From: Nepenthes gracilis
Lineage: Eukaryota > Streptophyta > Magnoliopsida > Caryophyllales > Nepenthaceae
Length of the DNA stretch: 64,000 nt
NCBI GenBank assembly: GCA_033239525.1
Contig: BSYO01000025.1
Span: 9,520,001 to 9,584,000 of the forward strand
Direction: 5' to 3'
Shown: in pieces, positions 1-9,689 of the stretch
Layout of the letters: every line of letters begins with the position of its first letter
Numbering within the stretch: position 1 is the first letter of the stretch
Program-made: the position numbers and the translations under genes
Notes under the pieces: generated by a model
Database searches by the model: none
What the model was told of the DNA's origin: nothing
What the model saw: the letters and a program-made list of their open reading frames with translations, nothing else

Positions 1-1910
1 TCCAAGAATCCCTTTTGAACCCTATTGTTGAACCTGAAGACAATGAAGAAATGCCCACTATTCCTGTTCACGACCAGCTTAGTGAAAATTAGGAACAATT
101 AATCAACGATGATTCACAACAAAATATGTCTACTAATTTTACCCTTAATACATAGCTTCCTTGCAGCCAGTTAGATGCTCGTTCGTAGAACTACTAGAGT
201 AAGAAACGCACCTGAATATTTGAAGGAGTTTCATTGTCATCAAGTGCCTTAGACTTTACCCACTCAATCGAGGGTTCAGACTCCTCCAGTTAATTCCTAT
301 CCTCTTATAAATTCTATTTCACACAAAAAACTATCTCCTACTTTTAGACATTTCTCATCTTCCATCACATCTCAAAGTGAATCACAAACATACGCCCAGG
401 CCATTTGTGATGCAAATTGACGCGACACCATAGTGACTGAACATGTTAAAACAAAACAAGACATGGGTTATTACTGACTTACCTCCTGAAAAGAAAACTG
501 TTAGATGCCGATATGTATTTAAATTAAAATTTAATAGTGATGGGAGTATTGAGAAATATAAATGTAAATTAGTAGCCAATGGATACACACAGTAAGGGGG
601 TATAGATTACAATGAAACTTTTTTTCCTATTGCTAAACTCGCTACTGTGTGATGTCTCTTAGCGATGGCTGTCGTTAAAGGGTGGCATTTATATCACTTT
701 GATATTAATAGTGCCTTTTTATATGGAGCTTTGGATGAGAAGATTTACATGCAGAAACCTCCCGATTACACTAAAGGAAAACCCAATCAAGTTTGTAAAT
801 TATTAAAAAAAATATACAGCCTAAACAAGCATCTAGGTAATGGTATTCAAAGCTGTCTGCATCTCTTATTGCTTTTGGTTTCACACAATCTTAAGCTAAT
901 TATAACTTATTCACTAAGGAAGATAATAAGTCCTTTATAGTATTGCTCGTTTATGTTGATGATACTATTGTGGCAAGTAGTTCTTTAGATTCAGTTGCCT
1001 CTATCAAATCATTTCTTAATCAAGCCTTCAAGATTAAAGATCTTGGCACTCCACGATATTTTCTTGGTATAGAAATGGCATGATCATCAAAAGGTATACA
1101 TATTTGTCAAAGAAAATATACTCTTGATATTTTAGTTGATTCTGATACTCTTGGCTCTAAGCCTCTTAAACTTTTAATGGACCAAAATTTGAAGTTGAGT
1201 AAGGAGACCGGGATGGTTTTGCAAGATCAGAGCGTTTATAGAAGATTAATTAGGCGACTTCTCTACCTAACCGTGACAAGACCCGATATATGTTATGCAG
1301 TACAAATGTTGAGTCAATTCATGACTCAACTAACTTTCCATCATATAAATGATGCCTATTAAGTTCTGCAATACCTTAAACTAAATCCGGGACAAGGAAT
1401 ATTATTTTCTTCCACTTCTAATATTCAGCTTTGAGTTTTTTATGATGCAAATTGGGCTTTATGTCCGAACACTCGAAGGTCCATCACCGGATATTGTGTC
1501 TTTATCAGAGATTCCCTTATCTCCTAGAAATGCAAGAAATAATCAATTGTTTCTCGCTCTTCATAGAAACAGAATATCGATCTATGGCCACTAATTGCTG
1601 TGAATTATCTTGGATACATTATATTCTAAATGATTTGCAGGTTTCCCACTCACATGCAAGCACCTCCATTGTGATAACCAAGCTGCCCTCCACATAGCCG
1701 CATCTTATTTTTCATGAACGTACCAAGCACATTGAGCTAGATTGTCATTTGATCCGTGACAAGATTCAAGAAGGAAATATTCGCACACACTATGTGACCA
1801 CCCATAATCAACTTACAGACATGTTTATCAAAATATTGCCATCACATCGTTTGAAGATCCACTTGTCCAAGATAGGCACAATCAATATACATGCTCTACC
1901 TTGCAGGGGG
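1..1910 (+). pseudogene. Ty1/copia pol fragment (reverse transcriptase and RNase H), decayed
   Basis: This is the 3' half of a copia polyprotein, cut by the left window edge. Reverse transcriptase blocks are readable across several frames: FDINSAFLYGALDEKIYMQ from about 697, the catalytic YVDD at about 952-963, and FKIKDLGTPRYFLGIEM near 1030-1080. A stop (tga) follows that block at about 1081. The C-terminal RT block with TRPDICYAVQMLSQF lies in 1177-1362. RNase H pieces follow: YDANWA near 1443, RRSITGYC near 1480, TEYRSMA near 1570 and HIELDCHLIRDKI near 1728-1775. Many stops and frameshifts make it non-functional. The purine run at 1905-1910 and the LTR after it fit the end of the element. 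Copia assignment is firm because RT precedes RNase H with no integrase behind it and the RT carries YVDD; the lineage is not resolved. Confidence 0.9.
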
Positions 1911-2293
1911 TATTAGGAAATACAGAATAATGTATATTCTGTCATATATTATGTATTATTATTTTTCTTATTTTTTATTTCCTTTTCTGCCTAGACAATT
2001 TCTTTGCGATATTTTTCTTGTAGAGTATTTCTTATTTTTGTTAAGTACATATTATATAAGAGACGTTGTGTGGGACGTTGTAATTCAATTAATAACAAAG
2101 GCTAGTGTCCGTTTTCGTCATCATTACATTGTCCTCTTTTCTCTTTCGCATCTCCCGTTTGCCTCTTTCTTTTTCTATGTTTTGGTCCTTCCTCTTCGCA
2201 AATCTTTGCAGTCACCTTGATATATTGTTACATTGCATCCATTTATTTGTTTGTCATCACCTCAAAAATAGAATTTGTCATCCTATCTTATAA
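1911..2293 (+). repeat. 3' LTR of the left-edge copia element (approximate end)
   Basis: The LTR begins directly after a short G-run polypurine tract (1905-1910) at TATTAGGAAATAC, probably a decayed TGTTAGG start. It holds inverted TATTCTGTCATATATTATG-like sequence, a TATATAAGAG TATA-like box near 2052, and T/C-rich sequence to about 2293, where TTATAACG could be a decayed TTATAACA end. The 5' LTR lies outside the window, so the right boundary is an estimate from typical plant copia LTR ends and no target duplication could be confirmed. Confidence 0.6.
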
Positions 2294-3332
2294 CGGTATA
2301 ATAAATATAGACATGTTTAATATATAAAATATACCTCTTGGTTACTTATAAAATGAGTCAATGAATAAAAAATTATCACTTGTCGTCTTCAATTTTTTAA
2401 TTATTGGCATGGCTTTTTCTATACCTATTGCTCATTATTATTTTCATATGATATCACTCATCACAATTAAGTATCTATTAAACAAACAAAATAAATGAAC
2501 TTTGGAGAAGCATTAAGTATATAAATGAAATAAATTCTCCATTTAATTTTTTTTGTGGGAATAATATCCAATAATCTTTTACTCACATTTAAAATTATTC
2601 ATACATATGTCGGATATTTATTAACTCCGAATGGTTCTCAAACATTTACTATAGTAAAAGAAATGAAGAGAGGGGTGACTATTTATAGAACTTTGAGAAT
2701 GGGTAAAATTATAATTTTATTTAAAATAATAATAATAATGAGAGAGGGCAATGGTCGGCTAACCATTGCATGCGCATATATATATATATATATATTAGGT
2801 CTTGCCATAGGCAGCCTAACATGCTGGCCATCCCCCCTTGGCCTTACAATTCAAGGGAGTCATATTTGACACTATCCAATCTTATTTATTGCAAATCATT
2901 TCAAATACAGATTAAAATTGTTTATTAAAATTCATGTCAAGTACGATCGGTACAGCGCCTCTATCTTGTGCTCATAAATTCCTTAGATTGGGCGGTCATC
3001 AATGATTTGGTATCGTATGATCTTTACTACATCTCTAGCTGTGCGCTGCAATTCTTATAATTACATGTTTGGCGGAATAAAATGTTTACTCTTCTTCAAT
3101 TTTGCATGTTAGATTAAGATATTAGGTTTTGTTTTAATTATGAAAATATATGACATAATATAACTACTTTGCATATTTCCACGAGCATTGTTATTAATGA
3201 GAAATCTGCAAGAGGTGAAAATAAACAACCCCCCCTTTTTATAATGCTAAACAATATATATATATATATATCTTGATGGTCATTCTTGTTCAACATATAA
3301 ATACCATTTAGGAAAGAAATATGGTGAAGCAA
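2294..3332. other. Non-coding AT-rich spacer with two TA microsatellites
   Basis: I see no protein similarity here on either strand. The only structured items are short (TA)n runs at about 2776-2795 and 3253-3271. The open stretches are short and do not resemble known families. Confidence 0.5.
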
Positions 3333-3337
3333 TTGAG

Positions 3338-4069
3338 TGTTGGATTATGGGTCACTCCCGTGTGGACCCATATCCACTTGATGTGACGGATGGAGGTAAA
3401 TATCCTCACCGCATGAAGAAGGATCGAGTTGTGCCTTTTGGGCGCTCGAGCCGCAAATTCCAGTGTGCTCCCACTCGCTGTTCTCCCAAATGACGCTCGA
3501 ACTGCAAATTCCAGTGTGCCCCTACTCGCTGTGCGTTCGAATGGCGCTTGAGAGCGGGCCTGTGCCCGATGCGCGCTCGATAGGCGCTCGAGCACGCGTC
3601 GAATATATAAAATACGCACTCTGCGTTTTTAGGTTACTCCAATTAGTTTTGAGCGCTGTTCCAGAGAAGAAAAAGAGAGAAAAGAGAGAGAAGAAGAAGA
3701 AGAAGAGGAATATTTGAGCCTCCGTTTGGATTTTCAATCAAGTTCGAGTCTCCAGTAATCACACGAACGAGGTTCTTACTACTGAGAAGAATATCTGCCG
3801 GGTTTTTATCTCTACTCTTGCTCTTTATATTTCTTATACGAGCTGTGCAAAACTAGTTGATATTGATTCTTGTGATTTAGGATTTGTTTAACCGATCAAC
3901 TGCTGTTAGTGAAAATTTCAAACTTTGTGTTCCGTGGTTTTTCTCCCTTGTTTCATAGGGAGTTTTTCAAGTAAAAATCATACCTTTATTGTTTGTGGTT
4001 GCTTATTGTGTGCTTGCTATCGTCTATTACATATTTTCTCGTGGTATAAACAAGTATTTAATTCTAATA
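3338..4069 (+). repeat. 5' LTR of the 3338-8806 copia element
   Basis: It starts TGTTGG and ends TA, where the 3' copy ends CA. It is 732 bp against 731 bp for the 3' copy. U3 holds a 51-bp tandem duplication with CGCTCGAG-type palindromes, a TATATAAAA box at 3604-3612, and a purine-rich GAGAAGAAAAAG leader just downstream. TTGAG precedes it. Confidence 0.95.
3442..3612 (+). promoter_or_regulatory. U3 promoter module: CTCGAG palindromes plus TATA box (5' LTR)
   Basis: Two tandem 51-bp units, marked by GCAAATTCCAGTGTG at 3453 and 3504, each carry CGCTCGA-type half or full palindromes. A further GGCGCTCGAGC lies at 3583-3593. A TATATAAAA box follows at 3604-3612. Position and composition fit the LTR promoter and enhancer; activity is inferred. 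Confidence 0.6.
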
Positions 4070-4071
4070 AG

Positions 4072-4083
4072 TGGTATCAGAGA
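4072..4083 (+). other. Primer binding site (tRNA-iMet type)
   Basis: TGGTATCAGAGA lies two bases past the 5' LTR end. It matches the plant initiator-tRNA-Met primer site TGGTATCAGAGC except for the last base. Confidence 0.9.
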
Positions 4084-4121
4084 TTTTGATTCATGTTGGG
4101 TATTGTGACTTGTTTGAATCG

Positions 4122-4905
4122 ATGGAGGCCGAAAATAAGATGATGAGTTTGAATGGTACGAACTATGATATTTGGTGCAGCAAGATGAAGGACTTGTTGT
4201 TTGTGAAATTGATGCACCATCTGGTTTCTGCGTAGCAAAAACCGGAATCAAAGTCCGAGGAGGATTGGACTTTTGAGTATGAACAAGTTTGTGGTTATAT
4301 TCGGCAATTTGTGGATGATAATATATATAATCACGTCCGGAATGAGACACATGCAAGAACTTTGTGATAGAAACTTGAAACGCTAAATTATGCAAGTGAG
4401 ATATAAGGAGGGCTTGTGTGTCGCTGATTACTTAAATGAGTTTCAGGGATGTGTTCATCAATTGAGTGGCATGGGTATTAAATTTGATGATGAACTATTA
4501 GGTTTGTGGCTTCTGACTACTTTACTGGATTCCTGGGAGGTGGTAAGGATTACTGTCACCAATGAAGCCCCAAGCAACATGGTAACTCTTTAGATAGCAA
4601 AGGGAGTGGTGTTGAATGAAGAGATGAAACGTCGATCATAGGGTACTTCCTCTACACACTCCGAAGTGTTAGTCTCCGAGTCACCGGGAAGAAATAAAGG
4701 GCATGGTCCTAAGCCTGCAGAGAAGGGCTGAAGCAAATCCAGATCGAGGTATCAGAACCTCGAGTACCACCGTTGTGGAAAGAATGGACACATCAAGAAA
4801 CATTGCTATAAGTGGAAGCGAAAGAATGCTGAGAGTAATGAGAAGAAGGCTGACAAGATTCGAGATGAAGAAAGAGTTACTGTTGTTACCGAGAGTGATC
4901 TTTGG
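4122..4905 (+). pseudogene. copia gag (capsid and zinc knuckle), decayed
   Basis: The likely start is the ATG at 4122, which opens MEAENKMMSLNGTNYDIW, the typical N-terminus of copia gag. A stop (tag) comes after about 37 codons, so the frame is dead. The capsid core reappears at 4390-4593 (LNEFQGCVHQLSGMGIKF), a block characteristic of copia UBN2-type gag proteins. The nucleocapsid zinc knuckle is at about 4764-4806, where HRCGKNGHIKKHC has lost its first cysteine. In function, gag would form the cytoplasmic virus-like particle that packages the element RNA. The gag frame runs into the protease region, as expected for a single copia polyprotein. Confidence 0.88.
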
Positions 4906-6510
4906 CTAGTGTGTCAGGAGGATGAGGTGGTAAATCTCGCTGATCTTGAGATAAGCTGGGTGGTAGATAGTGGTGCTTTACTTCATATCACGTTACGGAA
5001 AGAGTTCTTCACATCATACACTACTGGCGATTTCAGAGTGTTAAAAATGGGCAATGAAGGTATGTCCCGTATTGCTGGCTATGGTGATGTGTGTCTCACC
5101 ATAAATAATGGAACTAAGTTGCTGATGAGGGATGTTAGACATATCCCGGATATTTGACTGAATTTGATCTCGGCTGGCAAGCTTGATGATAAGGGTTTTT
5201 GTAGCACGTTCTGCCAGGAGCATGGAAGCTGACTAGAGGGTCTCTAGTTGTAGCTTGGGGTAGAAAAGTTTTTAACTTGTATATGATGCAAGCCTCGATT
5301 ACAGTGGGAGATGTGTATGTTGCTAGAGATGAAGCGCTTTTAGATTTGTGGCACCGTTGGTTGAGTCACATGGGTGATAAGGGCCTGAACTGTTTAGCCA
5401 ATAAAAATTACCTTCGGGGTGTAGAAATAGCTCAAATGAAGACTTGTTCTCATTGCATAGTTGGAAAGCAACGACGGATCTCATTAAATGGCAATTCATC
5501 TATAAGGATGACTGATCTTCTTGAATTGGTCCACACTGACTTATGTAGCCCATTCAAGGTGAAGACTCTTGGAGGAGCACTTTACTTCATCACATTCATT
5601 AATGATTGTTCTCAAAAATTATGGGTGTATCCGTTGAAATTGAAGGATCAAGCTTTTATATTCTTCAAGCATTTTTAAGCCTTGGTTGAGAGGAAAATGG
5701 GGAAGAAACTGAAATACATCCGAAGCGATAATGGTGGGGAGTACATCGGAGCGTTTGATGAGTATTGCCGATCTCATGGAATTCGTTATCAGAAGACTCC
5801 ACCAAAGACACCGCAGCTGAATAGGGTAGCCGAACGGATGAATGAAACTTTGATGGAGAGGGTCCGATGAGTGCTTTCGGAGGTGAAGCTCCCTGGCTCG
5901 TTTTGGGGGGAAGCCTTGAGACTAGTGGCACAGGTCGTCAATCTTTCACCGCACGGTACCTTGAATGGAGAAGTGCCTGAAAAGATATGGACCGGAAAAG
6001 ACGTATCCTACGATCACTTGCGTGTATTTGGATGTATGGTCTTTGTTCACGTTTTCAAAGATGAAAGGACCAAGATGGAGTCAAAGACCAGACAGTGTAT
6101 ATTTCTCGGTTACGGGAAAGATGAGTTTGGCTATCGACTGTATCTTCCGATTGAGAAGAAGTTGGTTCGATCTAGGGATGTCATATTTGTTTAGAACGAG
6201 ACTATAGAGGATATCGGGAAAGGTTCAGAGTTTGTCTCCAAGAATGATGACAGTCGGGCATGTGATTCAGATCTTATGCCGTCATCTGTTCGTCAATAGA
6301 ATGAAAGTCAAGGCAATGCTGAAGATGAAGAAGATCACGAGACTACAGTGCTCGATAGTGATGAGGATGAGGCTATTCCTCCTGATACTGCCGAGCATAT
6401 CGAGACTGTTCCACTCCGACGATCCACAAGAGATCGAAGACCCTCTACTCGTCTGTCGGCCGAGGAGTATGTGTTGCTTACAGACGAAGGGGAGCCCGAA
6501 TACTTTAAGG
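4906..6510 (+). pseudogene. copia pol: aspartic protease and integrase, decayed
   Basis: The protease active site is seen as WVVDSGA, with the catalytic Asp codon at 4966-4968. The GAG-pre-integrase zinc region follows: LWHRWLSH and CSHC, with His at 5352 and 5367 and Cys at 5444 and 5453. The integrase core has Asp in VHTDL (5538-5540), Asp in SDNGGEY (5727-5729) and Glu in AERMNE (5832-5834). Only 34 residues separate the last two, one fewer than the usual 35, because the stretch after GGEY is shorter by one. Internal stops occur near 5158, 5678, 5868 and 6192. The C-terminal FGCMVFVHV and DVIFV blocks mark the end of integrase. Acidic linker sequence runs from 6200 to 6510. The product would process the polyprotein and insert the cDNA; this copy cannot. 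Confidence 0.92.
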
Positions 6511-8066
6511 AAGTAATGGAGGATGAACACAAGGCGGAGTGGATGGAAGTTATGCAAGAAGAGATGGCATCGCTGTATAAAAATCACACGTTTGAGTTGA
6601 CGAGGTTGCCAAAGGAATGACGAGTATTGAAGAACAAGTGGGTCTTCAGGTTGAAGACAGATGAAAACAGCTCACAACCGAGGTACAAAGCGAGGCTGGT
6701 TGTGAAGGGCTTTAATCAACGAAAGGGTATTGACTTCGACGAGATCTTTGCACCAGTGATATAGATGTCTTCTATTCGAGTGGTGCACGAGTTGGCTGTT
6801 GTTCTTGACCTGGAGGTAGAACAGATGGATGTGCGGACGGTGTTTCTTTACGGTGATCTTGAAGAAGAAATCTACATGGAGCAACCGGAGGGATTCCTAG
6901 TCAAGGGGAAGGAGAACTTAGTGTGTCATTTCAAGAAGAGTCTGTATGGCTTAAAACAAGCACCAAGGCAATGGTACAGGAAGTTTGAATCTGTCATGGT
7001 AAATCAAGGTTATCAGAAGACGACCTCAGATCATTGTGTTTTTGTTCAGACTTTTTCAGAGGATGATTTTGTTATTCTTTTGCTCTATGTGGATGATATG
7101 ATGATTATTGGGCGTATTGCTTCTCGGATCATGGAGTTAAAGCGACAACTTGGGAAATCCTTTGCTATGAAAGATTTAGGATCGGTGAAGCAAATTCTGG
7201 GAATTAGAATTTTTTACGACCGCAAATCAAGGAAGCTATAGATGTCACAAGAGAGCTATGTGGAGAAAGTGCTTCAACACTTCAACATGGAAAAGTCAAA
7301 GTCAGTGAGCACACCGTTGGCCAATCATTTCAAGTTAAGCAATTGTCAATGTCCTTCTACCGAAGATGAAAAGGCACATATAAAAGGCATACCCTATTCT
7401 TCACCTGTGAGTAGCCTAATGTATGCCATGGTGTGTACAAGAACCAGATATAGTTTATACTGTTGGAGTTGTCAGTCGATTTTTGTCAAATCCCGATAAA
7501 GAGTATTAGTTCGCGGTAAAATGAATTCTGAAGTATCTCCGAGGAACTTCTAAACAGTGTTTGTGCTTCGTAAGGAAACATGCCTCTTCTGGTTGGATAT
7601 ACTGATGCAGATATGGCGGTGATGTTGACTCACGGAAGTCTACTTCGGGATATTTAGTCATGTTTGTAGGAGGAGCCGTTTCCTGACAATCGAGATTGTA
7701 GAGGTGTGTTGCTCTCTCCATTACTGAAGCGAATTTATTACTATTACAAAGGAAAGCAAGGAGATGCCATGGATGAAGAAATTCATTCGGGAACTTAGTC
7801 TCAAGTAGAAACGATATGTGTTGTTTTGCAATAGTCAAAGTGCGATTCATCTTAGCAAGAACTCTTCTTTTCACGCCAAATCAAAGCATATCGATATGAA
7901 CTATCAGTGGGTGTGGAATGTTATTGACACGGGTTCATTGGTGTTGAAAAAAATCGGGACCGAGGAGAATGGATCAGATATAATGACGAAGGCATTACAA
8001 AAGGGGAAGCTTGAAACTTGCTGTTCAATTATCGGGATGACGATGAATGGCTCTACACGGTCGTGA
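6511..8066 (+). pseudogene. copia pol: reverse transcriptase and RNase H, decayed
   Basis: RT starts about 6540 (EEMASLYKNHTFEL, NKWVFRLK, RYKARLVVKGF, FDEIFAPV). It continues with MDVRTVFLYGDLEEEIYMEQP at 6820-6890, SLYGLKQAPRQWY near 6940, and the catalytic YVDD at 7086-7097. MKDLGSVKQILGI follows. Stops at 6618, 6762 and 7239 break the frame; the one at 7239 sits where the family usually has Trp, a G-to-A type change. RNase H is more decayed: traces run from YTDAD near 7600 to the HIDMNYQWV and TKALQKGKLE blocks at 7890-8015. The frame ends just before the purine tract at 8064-8073 that primes plus-strand DNA. RT would copy element RNA in the cytoplasmic particle. Confidence 0.92.
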
Positions 8067-8075
8067 GGGGAAGTT
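8064..8075 (+). other. Polypurine tract before the 3' LTR
   Basis: GTGAGGGGAAG immediately precedes the TGTTAGG start of the 3' LTR, the expected position of the plus-strand primer. Confidence 0.75.
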
Positions 8076-8806
8076 TGTTAGGTTGTGAGTCACTCCTGTA
8101 TGGACCTATATCCAGTTGATATGGCGGATGGAGGTAAATATCCTCACCGCATGAAGAAGGATCGAGTTACGCCTGTTGGACGCTCAAGTTGCAAATTCCA
8201 GTGTGTCCCCGCTCGTTGTGCGCTCGAATGGCGCTCGAGCCGCAAATTCCAGTGTGCCCCCGCTAGCTGTGCGCTCGAATGGCGCTCGAGCCCGGACCTG
8301 CGCTCGATGCACGCTCGACAGGCACTCGATCGCGTGCCGAATATATAAAACGTGTACTTTCCATTTTTAGGTTATTCCAATTAGTTTTGAGCGCCATTCT
8401 AGAGAAGAAAAGGAGAGAAAAGAGAGAGAGAAGAAGATGATGATGAAGATTTGAGCCTCCGTTTGGGTTTTCAATCAAGTTCGAGTCTTCGATAATCACA
8501 CGTACGAGGTTCTTGCTGCTGGGAAGAACATCTGCCGGGTTTTTATCTTTACTCTTGTTCTTTATATTTCTTGTACGAGCTGTACAAAGCTAGTTGATAT
8601 TGATTCTTGTGATTTGGGATTTGTGTAACCGATCAACTATTACTAGTGAAAATTTTGGACTCTGTGTATTGTAGTTTTTCTCCCTTATTTCATAGGGAGT
8701 TTTCCACGTAAAAATCGTGCCATTATTATTTGTGGTTGCTTATTGTGTATTTGTTATCATCTACTACGTATTTTTTCGTGGTTTAAACAAGTATTTAATT
8801 CTAACA
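8076..8806 (+). repeat. 3' LTR of the 3338-8806 copia element
   Basis: It starts TGTTAGG and ends TAACA, followed by the TTGAG duplication at 8807-8811. The same 51-bp tandem duplication (GCAAATTCC at 8191 and 8242), CTCGAG palindromes (8231-8240, 8281-8290) and TATATAAAA box (8342-8350) are present as in the 5' LTR. Confidence 0.95.
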
Positions 8807-8811
8807 TTGAG

Positions 8812-9220
8812 AAACTTAAAAAAGAAGAAGCAATTGTGAAAAATCTTGGAGGACAAAATATAAGATTTTGGGAAGCAATAGGAGAGAATAATATTTCTTA
8901 GGTGATTTTCTAATTGTTGTAAAGAGCAAAGGAATAAAATATTGACAATTTACACCACATATAAAACAGCTTAGCAGATAGAAAATTTAGTTGCAGCAAG
9001 ATTACGTTCTCAACGGAGTTTCAATTCTTCATCAATCCACTCTAAGAAAAAGACAACTACAATTACTATATTTTAGAGTCAATTTATCTTTCACTTTCTT
9101 ATTTTTTCCTATGAACTTATGAAGAAGAGGAAACTTAATCTTGATTATTCAAATAAATGTTCCATTTGATAAGCGTTCTAATTCGCATAAAATAAAGTTA
9201 CCTTCTAGAGGAATAAGAAG
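8812..9220. other. Spacer with no recognisable feature
   Basis: AT-rich sequence between two LTR elements. No coding similarity or repeat structure was seen beyond homopolymer runs. Confidence 0.5.
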
Positions 9221-9540
9221 TGACACCGTCCAAGTTGATGAAGAATAATTTTATGATGATTAGGAAATAGTGTAAGATTAAATGAAATTTAATTGTATCA
9301 TGTTGAAGAAACTTCTAGTAGTATCTTATAAATTAGTGTTAATTTGTTAGTTCAATTATGTTAAAATTTGTTAACAACTTATATCTAAGAGCTTCCAAGA
9401 AAATTTTAATTTTTCAGTTTGATGGATTTTAAATTTTATTCTTTTATTTTCATTGTCAACTTGAACATCATTAATTACTATTATTTTTTTCTCACATTCT
9501 AATTTTCTCTTGAATCCTTTTTTTCATTTCAAATTGTATT
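9221..9540 (+). repeat. 5' LTR of the 9221-14040 gypsy element
   Basis: About 320 bp. It shares its first ~45 bp and its TC-rich tail (CAACTTGAACATC near 9454) with the 3' copy. It ends just before a degenerate tRNA-iMet primer site, TTGTATCAGAGC, at 9544-9555. Confidence 0.8.
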
Positions 9541-9543
9541 AAT

Positions 9544-9555
9544 TTGTATCAGAGC
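9544..9555 (+). other. Degenerate primer binding site (tRNA-iMet type)
   Basis: TTGTATCAGAGC differs by one base from the plant consensus TGGTATCAGAGC and sits at the 5' LTR edge. Confidence 0.7.
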
Positions 9556-9689
9556 TATATCCAACTGTGGGAGAGGGTGACAAAAAAAAAAAAAAAAATC
9601 TTGAATCCTATGAAAAATGAATGTGATCTACTGGTTATTGAGAGATCTAAATTAAGAAAGTAAGTCCACCAACAATAACAATATCTTGG

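Larger units (their letters stand above)
3338..8806 (+). mobile_element. Complete but decayed Ty1/copia retrotransposon (Tork/TNT-like)
   Basis: A 5.47-kb element with all structural parts: 5' LTR 3338-4069, primer site at 4072, gag-pol 4122-8066, purine-rich tract before 8076, and 3' LTR 8076-8806. It is bracketed by the 5-bp direct repeat TTGAG at 3333-3337 and 8807-8811, the expected target-site duplication. Domain order (gag, protease, integrase, RT, RNase H) is the copia order. The gag block around 4390-4593 and the integrase and RT style resemble the tobacco TNT1/Tork group; that lineage call is inference. By eye the two LTRs differ at roughly one base in eight over the first ~110 bp, mostly transitions, so this is an old insertion. 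Confidence 0.95.

Noticed and set aside
5665..5931. 88-codon minus-strand frame
   Set aside because: Antisense shadow of the copia integrase, with no similarity of its own.
9582..9598. A-run resembling a LINE or retrogene tail
   Set aside because: It lies just inside the gypsy element, after the primer site. No coding sequence or target duplication supports a poly-A insertion.
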